From Olivibacter sitiensis DSM 17696 (GTDB lineage: Bacteria > Bacteroidota > Bacteroidia > Sphingobacteriales > Sphingobacteriaceae): a DNA stretch of 64,000 bases. Made by a program: the position numbers and the translations under genes. The notes under the pieces are model-generated. The model worked only from the letters and a program-made list of their open reading frames with translations. It had not been told where the DNA came from and did not search any database. The stretch lies in NCBI RefSeq assembly GCF_000427965.1, contig NZ_ATZA01000014.1, positions 1 through 64,000 on the forward strand. Reading direction: 5' to 3'. Shown in pieces: positions 9,032 to 17,137 of the stretch (its first letter is position 1; the number at the start of each line of letters is the position of its first letter).

Positions 9032-12000
9032 TATTGACGTATATTGTTGCTTAGAGATACCGACAAAATAACTTCCCGATTTTCTTCTGGAAACTTCACC
9101 AAAGTTGTGCGAACGGCCATAGCAGAGGCAAACTTTGGTGAAGTTTTTAAGCTTCGAATTAGGGAAGTTATTTTGTCAAGATTACTTAGACGCAGTTCAT
9201 TAAAAAGACTAGCCATATTCGTATAATAGCCTATGATGTTCCTGTCCTCACTGCAGGAATAAATATTGCTGCCATTCGCCGTATAGGCTATTCCGTACAC
9301 CCATTGATTATGTCCTTTGATAGACAATACGTTTTCAGTCGTGTTCCTGGTCGTGATCAGATGGTTGAAGTCCCACAATTTGACGGTCTGGTCGCTACTG
9401 GCTGTCGCTAATTGTACATGATCATGGCGACCCGGCCGGAATTGTATGTCATTAATGGCCGAAGCATGCAGATTGAGAAATATCGGATTGCTATCCTTTT
9501 TGATGTTCTTCACCCAAAGGCGGCCGTCGGTACAGCCAGCCAACAGGTAAGTCTCCGATGGATCGATGGCAATGCTGCTGATTCTTGCTTTTATCTCGTA
9601 CATGGCCTTTGGTGTATCTGGTATGTCCTGGCCTTTTTCATAATAAAATATTTTATTGCTGGTGGACAGGAAAACGCCCTCCTTGGTTGTGGTCAGATCG
9701 GTTAGGTTATTGGTAGGAGTGTAAGTTTGCTGTACGATTCCAGTAGGTGTGCTTTGGAAGGAGGCTACGCCAGCATTGCTAATGGCAATTAGCTTACCGT
9801 CTGGTGAGTAAACAACAGCCTTGCCAATTCCCTGTATTTTGCTCCGATATTTTTCCTGTAATGCGCCTGTTTTCTTTTGCAATTGGTAGGTGATAATCGT
9901 TCCACTGGCTGTGATTACGGTGAAGTCGTTGGTCGCTTGCATAGGCACTATGGAACGGATATCTTCGCGTAGGTTCTGGCTGTTTAGCATGGTGAGCCGT
10001 CCATTGTTGGTTTGCGAAATGATCAATCTGCCCGATTCGTCTCCAGATATAATGAGTTGAGCGTCAGTATGAAAAACAATGGATTTTATAGGGGCTTGGT
10101 GTCTGCTGAAGCGATTTTCAAATTGGATTTGATTTTCCCAGTTTTTGTAAAGTGCAGCGTAGATGTCATTGTCTTGCTCTGCACCTTGATTGTTCTTGTT
10201 TAAGGTGTAGGCCTGTAGGGCCATTTGCTTGCTTTCATCATAGAGATGTTCATCCAATTTTACCAAAGCCTCGTAGGCGAGATTATGGGCAAGGGCCAAA
10301 TCTTTGAGCCTGGAGGAAAGCTGTGTTTGCTCCTTGGCTATTTGTTCGTTCTGCTGGGCCAGGCCTGTTTGGCGTTGTGCTATTTCTTGTTGCTGTTGGG
10401 CCAGTCTGGCATTTCTCTCGGCAACGCTTCGCTGATCGAATGCGTATAGCCGTTGTTCATCGGCAATGTTTTTTTGCGCAAGAGCCTCTTTCTCCTTGCT
10501 TTCGGCCCGTTTGGTCTCTTCCAGTGCAAATTCCTTTTGAATGAGCGCTTGCTCCTTGTTCTCCTCTGCAATCTGTTGTTGCCGTAGCGCTTCTTCGCGC
10601 TGTTCCAGGGCCTCTTTTCCCCTGTTTTCAGCTATAGCCGTCTGCCTATTGGCCTCGTTGCGCAGCTCAAAAGAATAAATGGCAAGGAATATGGCAGCCA
10701 AGGCTATCAGGGAAATAATTCCTACCGTTCGGCGTGCGCGAAATAATTTTTGTTTCTGAAGTTTCTCCTTATGTTCTATCTCGAGGATATATTGTTGCTT
10801 GCTATGTTCCAGAAACAGCATGGCCTTTTCGTACAGTTCATTATACCTGCTAGCCCACACCTTGTTTGGCTTGTGTTCTTCTTGCCACTTGAGGGCCAGT
10901 TGCAATTCTGGACCGCTCAGCAGTGCGCCGCTTCCTATTTCATAGTGTTGTGCAGATTCGCATAGGCGAAGATAGATTTGTCTAGACTCGTTTTCATCTT
11001 CAACCCAGGCAATAAGTCGTTCCCATACCCGCATTAGGCTTTCGTGGGAGATGTCTATAATGGTATCGGGTGCAAGCGGGACGATATAGGGCGGCATAAG
11101 AAAAGCCCTTCCGTTTTTTCTGAAAACCTCTATGACGTGAATCAGCTCGTCAATGGAGCATTCGGCCAGTGCGGCAATTTCCTTCAACTCCCTGGGCCGT
11201 CTGATGCCTGCACTGTTGATACCCTTGTCGGTGAGTGCCTTGAACATGATTTGGCAAATATGACGTTGCTGATCGTCACCCAATTCGCCATAGGCCTCTT
11301 CGGCGTGTAAGGAGAGGGCTTGCTGCATGGTACCTATGCGTTCATAATCGTCTACGTCAATAGGTGGTGGATCCTGTTCATTCGCTTCGCTCGAGTACCA
11401 CAGGTCCCAGGTTCTCATGAGGGCATGTTGCAGTATCGGTAATTGGTCGGGGTTGTCCCCCATATCGTTGAGCAATAAGTTGAGCAACCTGTTGCTGATG
11501 TGGCCTCCAGCCACGGCAATTGGGCCACTTATGGCTTCCTTGCGTTCATCTCGGGTCATTCTGGGCACCAAGTATTGACCTTGGTTGATGGCTTCTGGAA
11601 GCCCCCTGAATTCGGTACATTCGCCCAAGAAATCCGAACGCATGGTTAGCACCACATAAATGGGGTACTGACTTTGGTTGACGGCTTGCAGCAATAGGTT
11701 GACAAAGGCTATTGAATCTCGCTTGCCCGCGCCTGCCTGTTTTTCGTACTGGCTAAAACGGAAGATTTCTTCAAATTGGTCTACTAATATCAGCAGGTTT
11801 TGGCTATGGTCTATACCCGATTGCCTATAGGCTTCTATCAGGCCATTGCCACTTCGCCGCAAGGTGCTTTCATTGATGGCCGCAAAAGTAAGATAGTCTT
11901 CATCGGGCATTTCGTCGTACAGCATACCTCCCTGCGCAAGCGCCTTGGCCAGGTTTCCTATGGGATCATTGCCTGGACGGAAGGAGCATATCTTCCAGCG

Positions 12001-12234
12001 AGAACCAGATCCAGACATGAAGCCGCTATGTAAGGCAGGGATTAAACCCGATTTTACCAAAGATGATTTCCCGCTTCCTGAAGAGCCTACTACGGCTAGG
12101 AAGCGAACTATTCTGAGCTTCTTCAGCAATTCGTCTATCTGTTTCTCCCTTCCAAAGAAGATAATGTCCTCGTGCTCTTCAAAAGCACGGAGACCTGGAA
12201 ACGGATTTATGTATGACGCTGTATCACTGTTCAT
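9031..12234 (-). CDS. nSTAND1-type NTPase with membrane helix, coiled coil and WD40 repeats
   Basis: This 1067-residue protein opens with NPFPGLRAFEE and FFGRE, the start of the novel-STAND-1 NTPase. Walker A is GSSGSGKS (50-57) and Walker B is LLILVDQFEE (147-156). A winged-helix-like region follows to about 480. A hydrophobic helix at about 505-525 suggests membrane anchoring. Residues about 528-690 are a long Glu/Gln/Ala-rich coiled coil. At least five WD40-like repeats occupy about 700-1010, for example ATASSDQTVKLWDF. STAND proteins oligomerise on ligand sensing by the repeats. The last residues, about 1020-1058, are encoded by a large palindrome. The gene starts 9 bases after the TIR gene, so they are probably partners. 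Confidence 0.9.
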   Translation of the reverse strand: MNSDTASYINPFPGLRAFEEHEDIIFFGREKQIDELLKKLRIVRFLAVVGSSGSGKSSLVKSGLIPALHSGFMSGSGSRWKICSFRPGNDPIGNLAKALAQGGMLYDEMPDEDYLTFAAINESTLRRSGNGLIEAYRQSGIDHSQNLLILVDQFEEIFRFSQYEKQAGAGKRDSIAFVNLLLQAVNQSQYPIYVVLTMRSDFLGECTEFRGLPEAINQGQYLVPRMTRDERKEAISGPIAVAGGHISNRLLNLLLNDMGDNPDQLPILQHALMRTWDLWYSSEANEQDPPPIDVDDYERIGTMQQALSLHAEEAYGELGDDQQRHICQIMFKALTDKGINSAGIRRPRELKEIAALAECSIDELIHVIEVFRKNGRAFLMPPYIVPLAPDTIIDISHESLMRVWERLIAWVEDENESRQIYLRLCESAQHYEIGSGALLSGPELQLALKWQEEHKPNKVWASRYNELYEKAMLFLEHSKQQYILEIEHKEKLQKQKLFRARRTVGIISLIALAAIFLAIYSFELRNEANRQTAIAENRGKEALEQREEALRQQQIAEENKEQALIQKEFALEETKRAESKEKEALAQKNIADEQRLYAFDQRSVAERNARLAQQQQEIAQRQTGLAQQNEQIAKEQTQLSSRLKDLALAHNLAYEALVKLDEHLYDESKQMALQAYTLNKNNQGAEQDNDIYAALYKNWENQIQFENRFSRHQAPIKSIVFHTDAQLIISGDESGRLIISQTNNGRLTMLNSQNLREDIRSIVPMQATNDFTVITASGTIITYQLQKKTGALQEKYRSKIQGIGKAVVYSPDGKLIAISNAGVASFQSTPTGIVQQTYTPTNNLTDLTTTKEGVFLSTSNKIFYYEKGQDIPDTPKAMYEIKARISSIAIDPSETYLLAGCTDGRLWVKNIKKDSNPIFLNLHASAINDIQFRPGRHDHVQLATASSDQTVKLWDFNHLITTRNTTENVLSIKGHNQWVYGIAYTANGSNIYSCSEDRNIIGYYTNMASLFNELRLSNLDKITSLIRSLKTSPKFASAMAVRTTLVKFPEENREVILSVSLSNNIRQ
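9062..9177. repeat. 116-bp nested inverted repeat in the 3' end of the STAND gene
   Basis: Outer arms 9062-9077 (GACAAAATAACTTCCC) and 9162-9177 are perfect 16-bp reverse complements. Inner arms 9091-9106 (AAACTTCACCAAAGTT) and 9131-9146 are also perfect over 16 bp. A less matched spacer lies between them, and the loop is 24 bases. The unit lies within the last 50 codons of the STAND-WD40 gene and ends 30 bases before the TonB receptor start. In the mRNA it would fold into a very stable stem. It could be a palindromic insertion that became coding, or an RNA element that tunes downstream expression. Confidence 0.85.
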
Positions 12235-12243
12235 GTCCTTGCT

Positions 12244-13740
12244 CTATAGTTTGGATAATAACTGTTTCAACTGTTGCTCTGGAAGTCCTGATAATCCATT
12301 TATAACTTCGGCTCCCAAGCTTCTGAGGCGCGTCTTGGCCGTACTTTCGGGCGGTGCCACGTAGATGGCCTTCAGGGCTATAGGGCTTGTTCTTCCATAT
12401 CCGTTGATTTTCATGAAATCGCGCATTTTCGACCGTAGCCAAAATTCACTGGCATCTTTGTAGAAGATAATTGCCCCTTTGCATGTCTTCAGGTTTTCGA
12501 TATGGTCTTCCCTGATGACCGACTCATCTCCCTCAAACATGGGGATGACCACCTCAAATCCCTGGTCGAAAAGAAAATCTTCCAAAGGAGCTATGGCTTC
12601 CACATCCTGCATATCACAAATGAGGTAGATAAGCTTTGCCTCGCTATCTACAGGCGTTGCGGGCTGCGAAAGGACTTCCTTTTCCTTGATGAAGCGAAGC
12701 TTGTCCATCACCACTGCCTTAAAATCTTCCAACGTACTTTGTACCAAGTCGGCTCCGACGATACCATCTGCCCCCCTATTCAGCCTGTTTATGAAGGCCA
12801 TCTGCCTTTCATCGTGGGGGTCGCATCCTTCTGGGATCCATATCAGCCTAGAGATATTGGTGGTGGCACTGTGCGCTGACGCGATTTCGTTTTGAATCTC
12901 CACGATAGACTTTTGGCTTCCTTCGGGTACTACGCCGTAATTTTCGCCGATCAAATGAATGGAAAGGGTCGATTCTCCCAGGTATTTTTTGACGCTCTCG
13001 TGCAATGGGGGAGCCATCAGCGGAAGCTGCTTGTCTGGAAATATTTGGTACCCGAAATCTTGCAGTTCTCTCTTGAGGCTGTCTCTGAACTCTTGCGTGT
13101 CATAACTGGATTCTGCTAAGAATACCTTGGTTTTCTGTGATACGGTAGACTTTAGAGCGTTGGGTTGGGAAGAGGTGCTAACGGCTATGGGTTCACTCAA
13201 ACTCTCCAAAAAGGCACAGATATCGTGAGCCAGATCGTCCAGTTTTTCCCAATAGGCCATTTCGCTCTGTTGCCCAAAAGCTTGGTTATATTCTTTTATC
13301 CGGCCAGTGGACGGGTCTACATGGTAAAACTCATAGCCGAGCACGTTTTGGATTTTTTCCGGATGTTGTTCTATTCGGACAGGCGTTTTAATTATCTTAA
13401 AGATTCTTGCTCTGTTGTTTATATTAAATCCAATATTCTGTTGACATTTCTCGTAAAACTCATCTACCTCCCTGAGGCACCATTCCGACTTCACATACCG
13501 GGGAGTCAGAATGGAGATCATGATCGCCACTTCATGGAATTGATCGAGTATCTGCTGGTCGAATAGGTGGTTACCCTGCAAGGCGGGGTCGCGCCATATT
13601 ACCGGTCGTCTCCCAAGCAGCTGTGCCAGACGGATATCTAGCGCCCGATGAAACTCGGAGATCCAACCTTTTTGATTGACAATCAACGATTCGTCATCTA
13701 TATGGGCATAACTGATAAAGAGATCTGTTTTGAATGTCAT
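12244..13740 (-). CDS. TIR-domain protein with two further TIR-like/DUF4062-like domains
   Basis: This 498-residue protein lacks signal and membrane segments. Domain 1 (about 3-130) is a clear TIR domain: DLFISYAHIDDES, VIWRDPALQGN, ILTPRYVKSEWCLREVDEF. E91 sits where NAD-cleaving TIRs carry their catalytic Glu. Domain 2 (about 205-335: KTKVFLAESSYDTQEFRDSL, LSIHLIGENYG) resembles DUF4062/TIR-like folds. Domain 3 (about 365-470: LIYLICDMQDVE, CKGAIIFYKDASEFW) is another alpha/beta TIR-like unit. It lies between the TrkA/RyR gene (22-base gap) and the STAND gene (9-base gap). The likely role is effector or adaptor of the STAND sensor, with NAD cleavage or signal production inferred from the TIR domain only. 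Confidence 0.85.
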   Translation of the reverse strand: MTFKTDLFISYAHIDDESLIVNQKGWISEFHRALDIRLAQLLGRRPVIWRDPALQGNHLFDQQILDQFHEVAIMISILTPRYVKSEWCLREVDEFYEKCQQNIGFNINNRARIFKIIKTPVRIEQHPEKIQNVLGYEFYHVDPSTGRIKEYNQAFGQQSEMAYWEKLDDLAHDICAFLESLSEPIAVSTSSQPNALKSTVSQKTKVFLAESSYDTQEFRDSLKRELQDFGYQIFPDKQLPLMAPPLHESVKKYLGESTLSIHLIGENYGVVPEGSQKSIVEIQNEIASAHSATTNISRLIWIPEGCDPHDERQMAFINRLNRGADGIVGADLVQSTLEDFKAVVMDKLRFIKEKEVLSQPATPVDSEAKLIYLICDMQDVEAIAPLEDFLFDQGFEVVIPMFEGDESVIREDHIENLKTCKGAIIFYKDASEFWLRSKMRDFMKINGYGRTSPIALKAIYVAPPESTAKTRLRSLGAEVINGLSGLPEQQLKQLLSKL

Positions 13741-13762
13741 GGCACAAAAATGTTTGGCTGTA

Positions 13763-15709
13763 TCAATGATCGATTAGGGCTTGCAGCAAAGGGATGAGCA
13801 AAAACATATTGATGTCTTTTTCCTTCTCTCTGTCGCTTAGCTTCTCATATGGAATCAATTGATCATGGATTTTGAGGATGTCTTTCAATATCTTGGCATC
13901 CTCATGGGGTTCTTTCAACGATCCGTACTTGAAATTGAACACCATTTTTTCGGCACTCCACCTTTTGTGTTCCATAGGAGCCAGCTTTGGAAAGAAATGC
14001 AGGATATTTTCTTGGTTGATAGGCTTACAGCCCATCTGCTGGAGCAAGTGGATTTTTAATTTCACTTGGCGTGCGGCATATCTGTTGGAATCTTTTTTCC
14101 TATTGGTAAGCCTAGACCACCTTTTGTTGATGGAGAAATGCCTGTCCAGTTCTGCATGGGGGATGGATAGCAAGCCAGATAGGTAGTCGATGACGTGTGC
14201 TTCTATTTCCTCCTCGTTTATATGATCTTTGCTGTGGGGCAAATCGAGTAAAGAGGATTGGATTTTTTGTAATACTTTGCGAGTAACCATCAAATCTAGG
14301 TTTGGATAAAGCGTGCACAATTCCCCTTCGAATTCGTATTTTACAGAAAAGAAATAGTTGATGACCCTTGCCATTAGGTCAGTAGTGGCTGTTTCTTCCA
14401 AGAGATTTTTTGCAGTACAAGTGTCACTTATCAATGAGATGGTTTGAATATTCAGGTGTTTGTTGAATGTGCTTTTGAACTGTCCCTCAGATGTAGGGGT
14501 CTTATTGATTAGGGCTATGAGTTCGTTTGACTCAGGTACGCACATGACAATGGGAGCCTGAGAGATATTTAAGGTTTGGGCATAGTAAAACTGCCGAAAA
14601 CTGGTGGCTGCCGTGAGCAATGCGGCATCGCGCTCACCGAACATATACATTACCTTGGCTTTACTTAGTTTCTCGATATCCTTCTTTGACCAGGTAAAGT
14701 TGGCATAAAATACGGAGTTGAGTAACTTCACCGGTATCAGTTCTATATATTCATTGTAATAGGGATATTTGAACGAAAAGTGGTTTAAACAGGTTTCTGC
14801 ATCTTGATCCACCAAATAGATTTTGAGATTGCCCATTTCGGGATAATGGCTCAATATGATGTTCTCCAGTAGGAAGTATTCGGTAGTTTTGGTAAAGCCG
14901 AAAACGGCAATGGCAAATTCCTCTTCCCTGTCTCGCAAGTCCAGGTAATGATGCGGAGGATATTGGTCATATATCCGTTTTGCCGCAAGTTGATGTATAT
15001 TGAACGTTTCCAGGTCGTAATGCTCATGCTCGTTCATGATATCGAAATAGTCTTTCAGCACATGGTTGTTGTCTGTATCATTGGCCAACACTTGGAGCTT
15101 AAGCGGTTTCTGTCCTTTGCCTGGATGTAGAAAAGCTATGCTTTGCGAGAGGATACGTATATTATCGGTATCGTTGGGTGTGGCAATAATGCAGGCCGAT
15201 GCTTGCTTTAGGGCGGCAATTTTGCCGATTTTTTCATTTGTAAGTTCGGTATGAATGATCTGTGCCCTTTTTTGGCGACGTTTTAGCGAAAAAGAAATGG
15301 ACGCATGGTCATCTACAAAAACTACTTTTTTGCCTTCATCGATCAATTGTTTGGCAATGGACCTGGTAATGTGGTTAAAAGGAATGAGTACCGTATGGCC
15401 TTTAAAGAAATTACTGATCTTGTAGGCTTGCCAATGTTTGTGGAGATAGGTGAACGTGAGCGCAAAGATTCCAAACAGAAAGATGATGGCAGCCAGAAAC
15501 TCGGCAATGAATAGATACACGTTGTGTATCTCCGCGTCGGCATGATGGAGAAAGAAGAGTAGGGTGACCGCATACAGGGCTCCCCATAGACTGAAGTGGT
15601 CATCCAGTAACTGTGAATAGCCTATGCATCCCAATATGAAGACAATAAGAATACTGGCAAAAATTATCAAAGGATGAATTTTGATAGGCGAAGACGGAGC
15701 ACTACTCAT
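13763..15709 (-). CDS. Membrane-anchored TrkA_N-like protein with C-terminal RyR-like domain
   Basis: This 648-residue protein has three hydrophobic helices in residues 10-92, like a short ion-channel unit, but no TVGYG-type selectivity filter is visible. Two Rossmann-like units follow. In the first (about 105-240: HTVLIPFNHITRSIAKQL, KVVFVDDHA) the glycine-rich loop is degenerate; in the second (about 263-400) FAIAVFGFTKTTEYFLL keeps only part of it. The C-terminal 80 residues (MEHKRWSAEKMVFNFKYG, then LSDREKEKDINMFLLIPLL) resemble the bacterial RyR (ryanodine-receptor-type) domain. It is the first gene of the five-gene minus-strand operon and could be a membrane effector or nucleotide sensor. 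The RyR call is by motif resemblance. Confidence 0.7.
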   Translation of the reverse strand: MSSAPSSPIKIHPLIIFASILIVFILGCIGYSQLLDDHFSLWGALYAVTLLFFLHHADAEIHNVYLFIAEFLAAIIFLFGIFALTFTYLHKHWQAYKISNFFKGHTVLIPFNHITRSIAKQLIDEGKKVVFVDDHASISFSLKRRQKRAQIIHTELTNEKIGKIAALKQASACIIATPNDTDNIRILSQSIAFLHPGKGQKPLKLQVLANDTDNNHVLKDYFDIMNEHEHYDLETFNIHQLAAKRIYDQYPPHHYLDLRDREEEFAIAVFGFTKTTEYFLLENIILSHYPEMGNLKIYLVDQDAETCLNHFSFKYPYYNEYIELIPVKLLNSVFYANFTWSKKDIEKLSKAKVMYMFGERDAALLTAATSFRQFYYAQTLNISQAPIVMCVPESNELIALINKTPTSEGQFKSTFNKHLNIQTISLISDTCTAKNLLEETATTDLMARVINYFFSVKYEFEGELCTLYPNLDLMVTRKVLQKIQSSLLDLPHSKDHINEEEIEAHVIDYLSGLLSIPHAELDRHFSINKRWSRLTNRKKDSNRYAARQVKLKIHLLQQMGCKPINQENILHFFPKLAPMEHKRWSAEKMVFNFKYGSLKEPHEDAKILKDILKIHDQLIPYEKLSDREKEKDINMFLLIPLLQALIDH

Positions 15710-15881
15710 AGATAAATGGTGTTCTATTGTTTCAGTAAAAATCTAATTCTATAAAGTTTAAGCCAACTATGATATGCTTTCCTCTTTAGGCTTAGAGCAA
15801 TAATAGCTTATTCCTTGCTTGTGGGCAAAGCAGTGTGTACGAACGACCTGATTTTGTGGGTGAATGCGAAAAGGCGGACGG
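15710..15881 (-). promoter_or_regulatory. Region holding the promoter of the five-gene operon
   Basis: This 172-base gap lies between the lacI-type gene's 3' end and the TrkA/RyR start, so the promoter of the minus-strand operon must be here or inside the neighbour. No clean TAnnTTTG box is seen on the minus strand. A partial palindrome (CTCTTTAGGCTTAGAG, 15782-15797) is the only visible motif. Confidence 0.3.
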
Positions 15882-16919
15882 CTATATCTTCGATACGATA
15901 CCTATGTTATTATTGTAGAAATTGGCTTTGAAAGTAATTGCCTGGGGCACTATTTCCCTGTTTTTCTGGATATCCTCAATCAAACCTATCAAGGTTTCGG
16001 CAGCCTTAGCACCGATATCAAAAGCAGGTTGCCTAATGGCGGTGAAGTTTTTTTGCAACTGATAGAGTACCTCATTGTTGGAGAAACCAACGATCTTGAA
16101 GTTGGGATTGCTATCGCCCAGTTTAGTCAAGGCGGTAATGATTCTCGTGCTAAGTCTGTCACTGGCAATTAAAAGTGCGTCGATGCGGTGCTGGTTTTCC
16201 AGTAATTTACTGATTATTTCGTCAAGTTCCTGTTGTACCTGTCCGCCGTGTTGACAGAAAAATATCAGACTGCGGTCATAGGCTATCCGATGTGCATCAT
16301 GAGCCCTTTTATAACCTGCCAATCTTTCCTCGGTAATGGAAAGATGGGGGGCATTGCCTATAAAAGCTATGCGACGGAGATCGCTCTCGATCAATTGATC
16401 GACAGCCTGCTTTGTGATGGCAAAATTGTCGATATTGATGACATGGGTGTCGATGATATTGGAGACCCTATCGAAGAAAACGATGGGCAAGCCCAGTTCA
16501 TATACTCTCTTGATATGTTCGAAATCCGTTGTTTCTGCAGAAAGGGAGATGAGTAAGCCGTCGATAGATCTATTGGCAAGGTGATTTATGTTTAACACTT
16601 CTCTTTCGTACGAATCGTGACTTTGGGAGATGAAGATGTGATATCCCTGGCTGTAGGCTACTGACTCCATGCCGTTTATTGCTTGCGAGAAGAAGCTATT
16701 CGCTACTTCCGATACCATCACCCCAAGGGAATAGCTCCTTTGCTTTCTTAGTCCAAGCGCAATGGGATTTTTCTTGTAGTTATTGCTTTGAGCATACTCC
16801 AAAACCCGCTTTTTGGTTTCTGGATTTACCTCATAACTGTCGTTCAGTGCCCTAGAAACAGTGGAAGGAGATAAATGGAGTGCCTCGGCAATATCCTTTA
16901 TGGTGATAGGCTTATACAT
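15882..16919 (-). CDS. LacI-family transcriptional regulator of the pectin locus
   Basis: This 345-residue protein has the LacI helix-turn-helix at its N terminus (ITIKDIAEALHLSPSTVSRA) and the hinge region (NPIALGLRKQRSYSLG). A periplasmic-binding-protein-like sensor domain covers about 60-340. It is transcribed away from susC, with a 218-base shared control region. Palindromic sites matching LacI-type operators lie in that region and before three more pectin genes, so it is the likely specific regulator of the locus. The effector is probably a galacturonate-pathway intermediate; this is inferred from context only. Confidence 0.88.
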   Translation of the reverse strand: MYKPITIKDIAEALHLSPSTVSRALNDSYEVNPETKKRVLEYAQSNNYKKNPIALGLRKQRSYSLGVMVSEVANSFFSQAINGMESVAYSQGYHIFISQSHDSYEREVLNINHLANRSIDGLLISLSAETTDFEHIKRVYELGLPIVFFDRVSNIIDTHVINIDNFAITKQAVDQLIESDLRRIAFIGNAPHLSITEERLAGYKRAHDAHRIAYDRSLIFFCQHGGQVQQELDEIISKLLENQHRIDALLIASDRLSTRIITALTKLGDSNPNFKIVGFSNNEVLYQLQKNFTAIRQPAFDIGAKAAETLIGLIEDIQKNREIVPQAITFKANFYNNNIGIVSKI

Positions 16920-16999
16920 GTTGCTAGTCTTGTTTGCTCAAAAATACGGAAAATATCACGGTATGGAAATACAAGCCGCAATTTCTATGCTTGGAACTT

Positions 17000-17023
17000 G
17001 CAATCGTTACCGAAAACGTTGCC
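17000..17023. promoter_or_regulatory. Predicted LacI-family operator between lacI and susC
   Basis: The site reads GCAATCGTT, then six bases, then AACGTTGCC. It shares its half-site with the sites at 30934-30963 and 32610-32633: on the opposite strand it ends AACGATTGC exactly as they do, with about 19 of 24 positions matching the 30.9-kb site. It lies 81 bases before the regulator gene and 115 before susC, fitting control of both. Confidence 0.65.
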
Positions 17024-17137
17024 GTAACTTTTTATAGATAAGCCTCGAGCTTTCATTACTAATTGCCTAACATTGCGCTCAGAAACCAATTATTGGACTT
17101 TGGCCGATGATAACTGAATGATTTTAAAACCAAAATT

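Noticed and set aside
9044-9226. A 60-codon plus-strand ORF with similarity to the STAND protein tail
   Set aside because: It is the mirror image caused by the 116-bp palindrome, not a gene; it has no promoter or ribosome site.
10230-10680. Possible tandem DNA repeat
   Set aside because: The repeats are a Glu/Gln/Ala-rich coiled coil at protein level; DNA copies are not exact.
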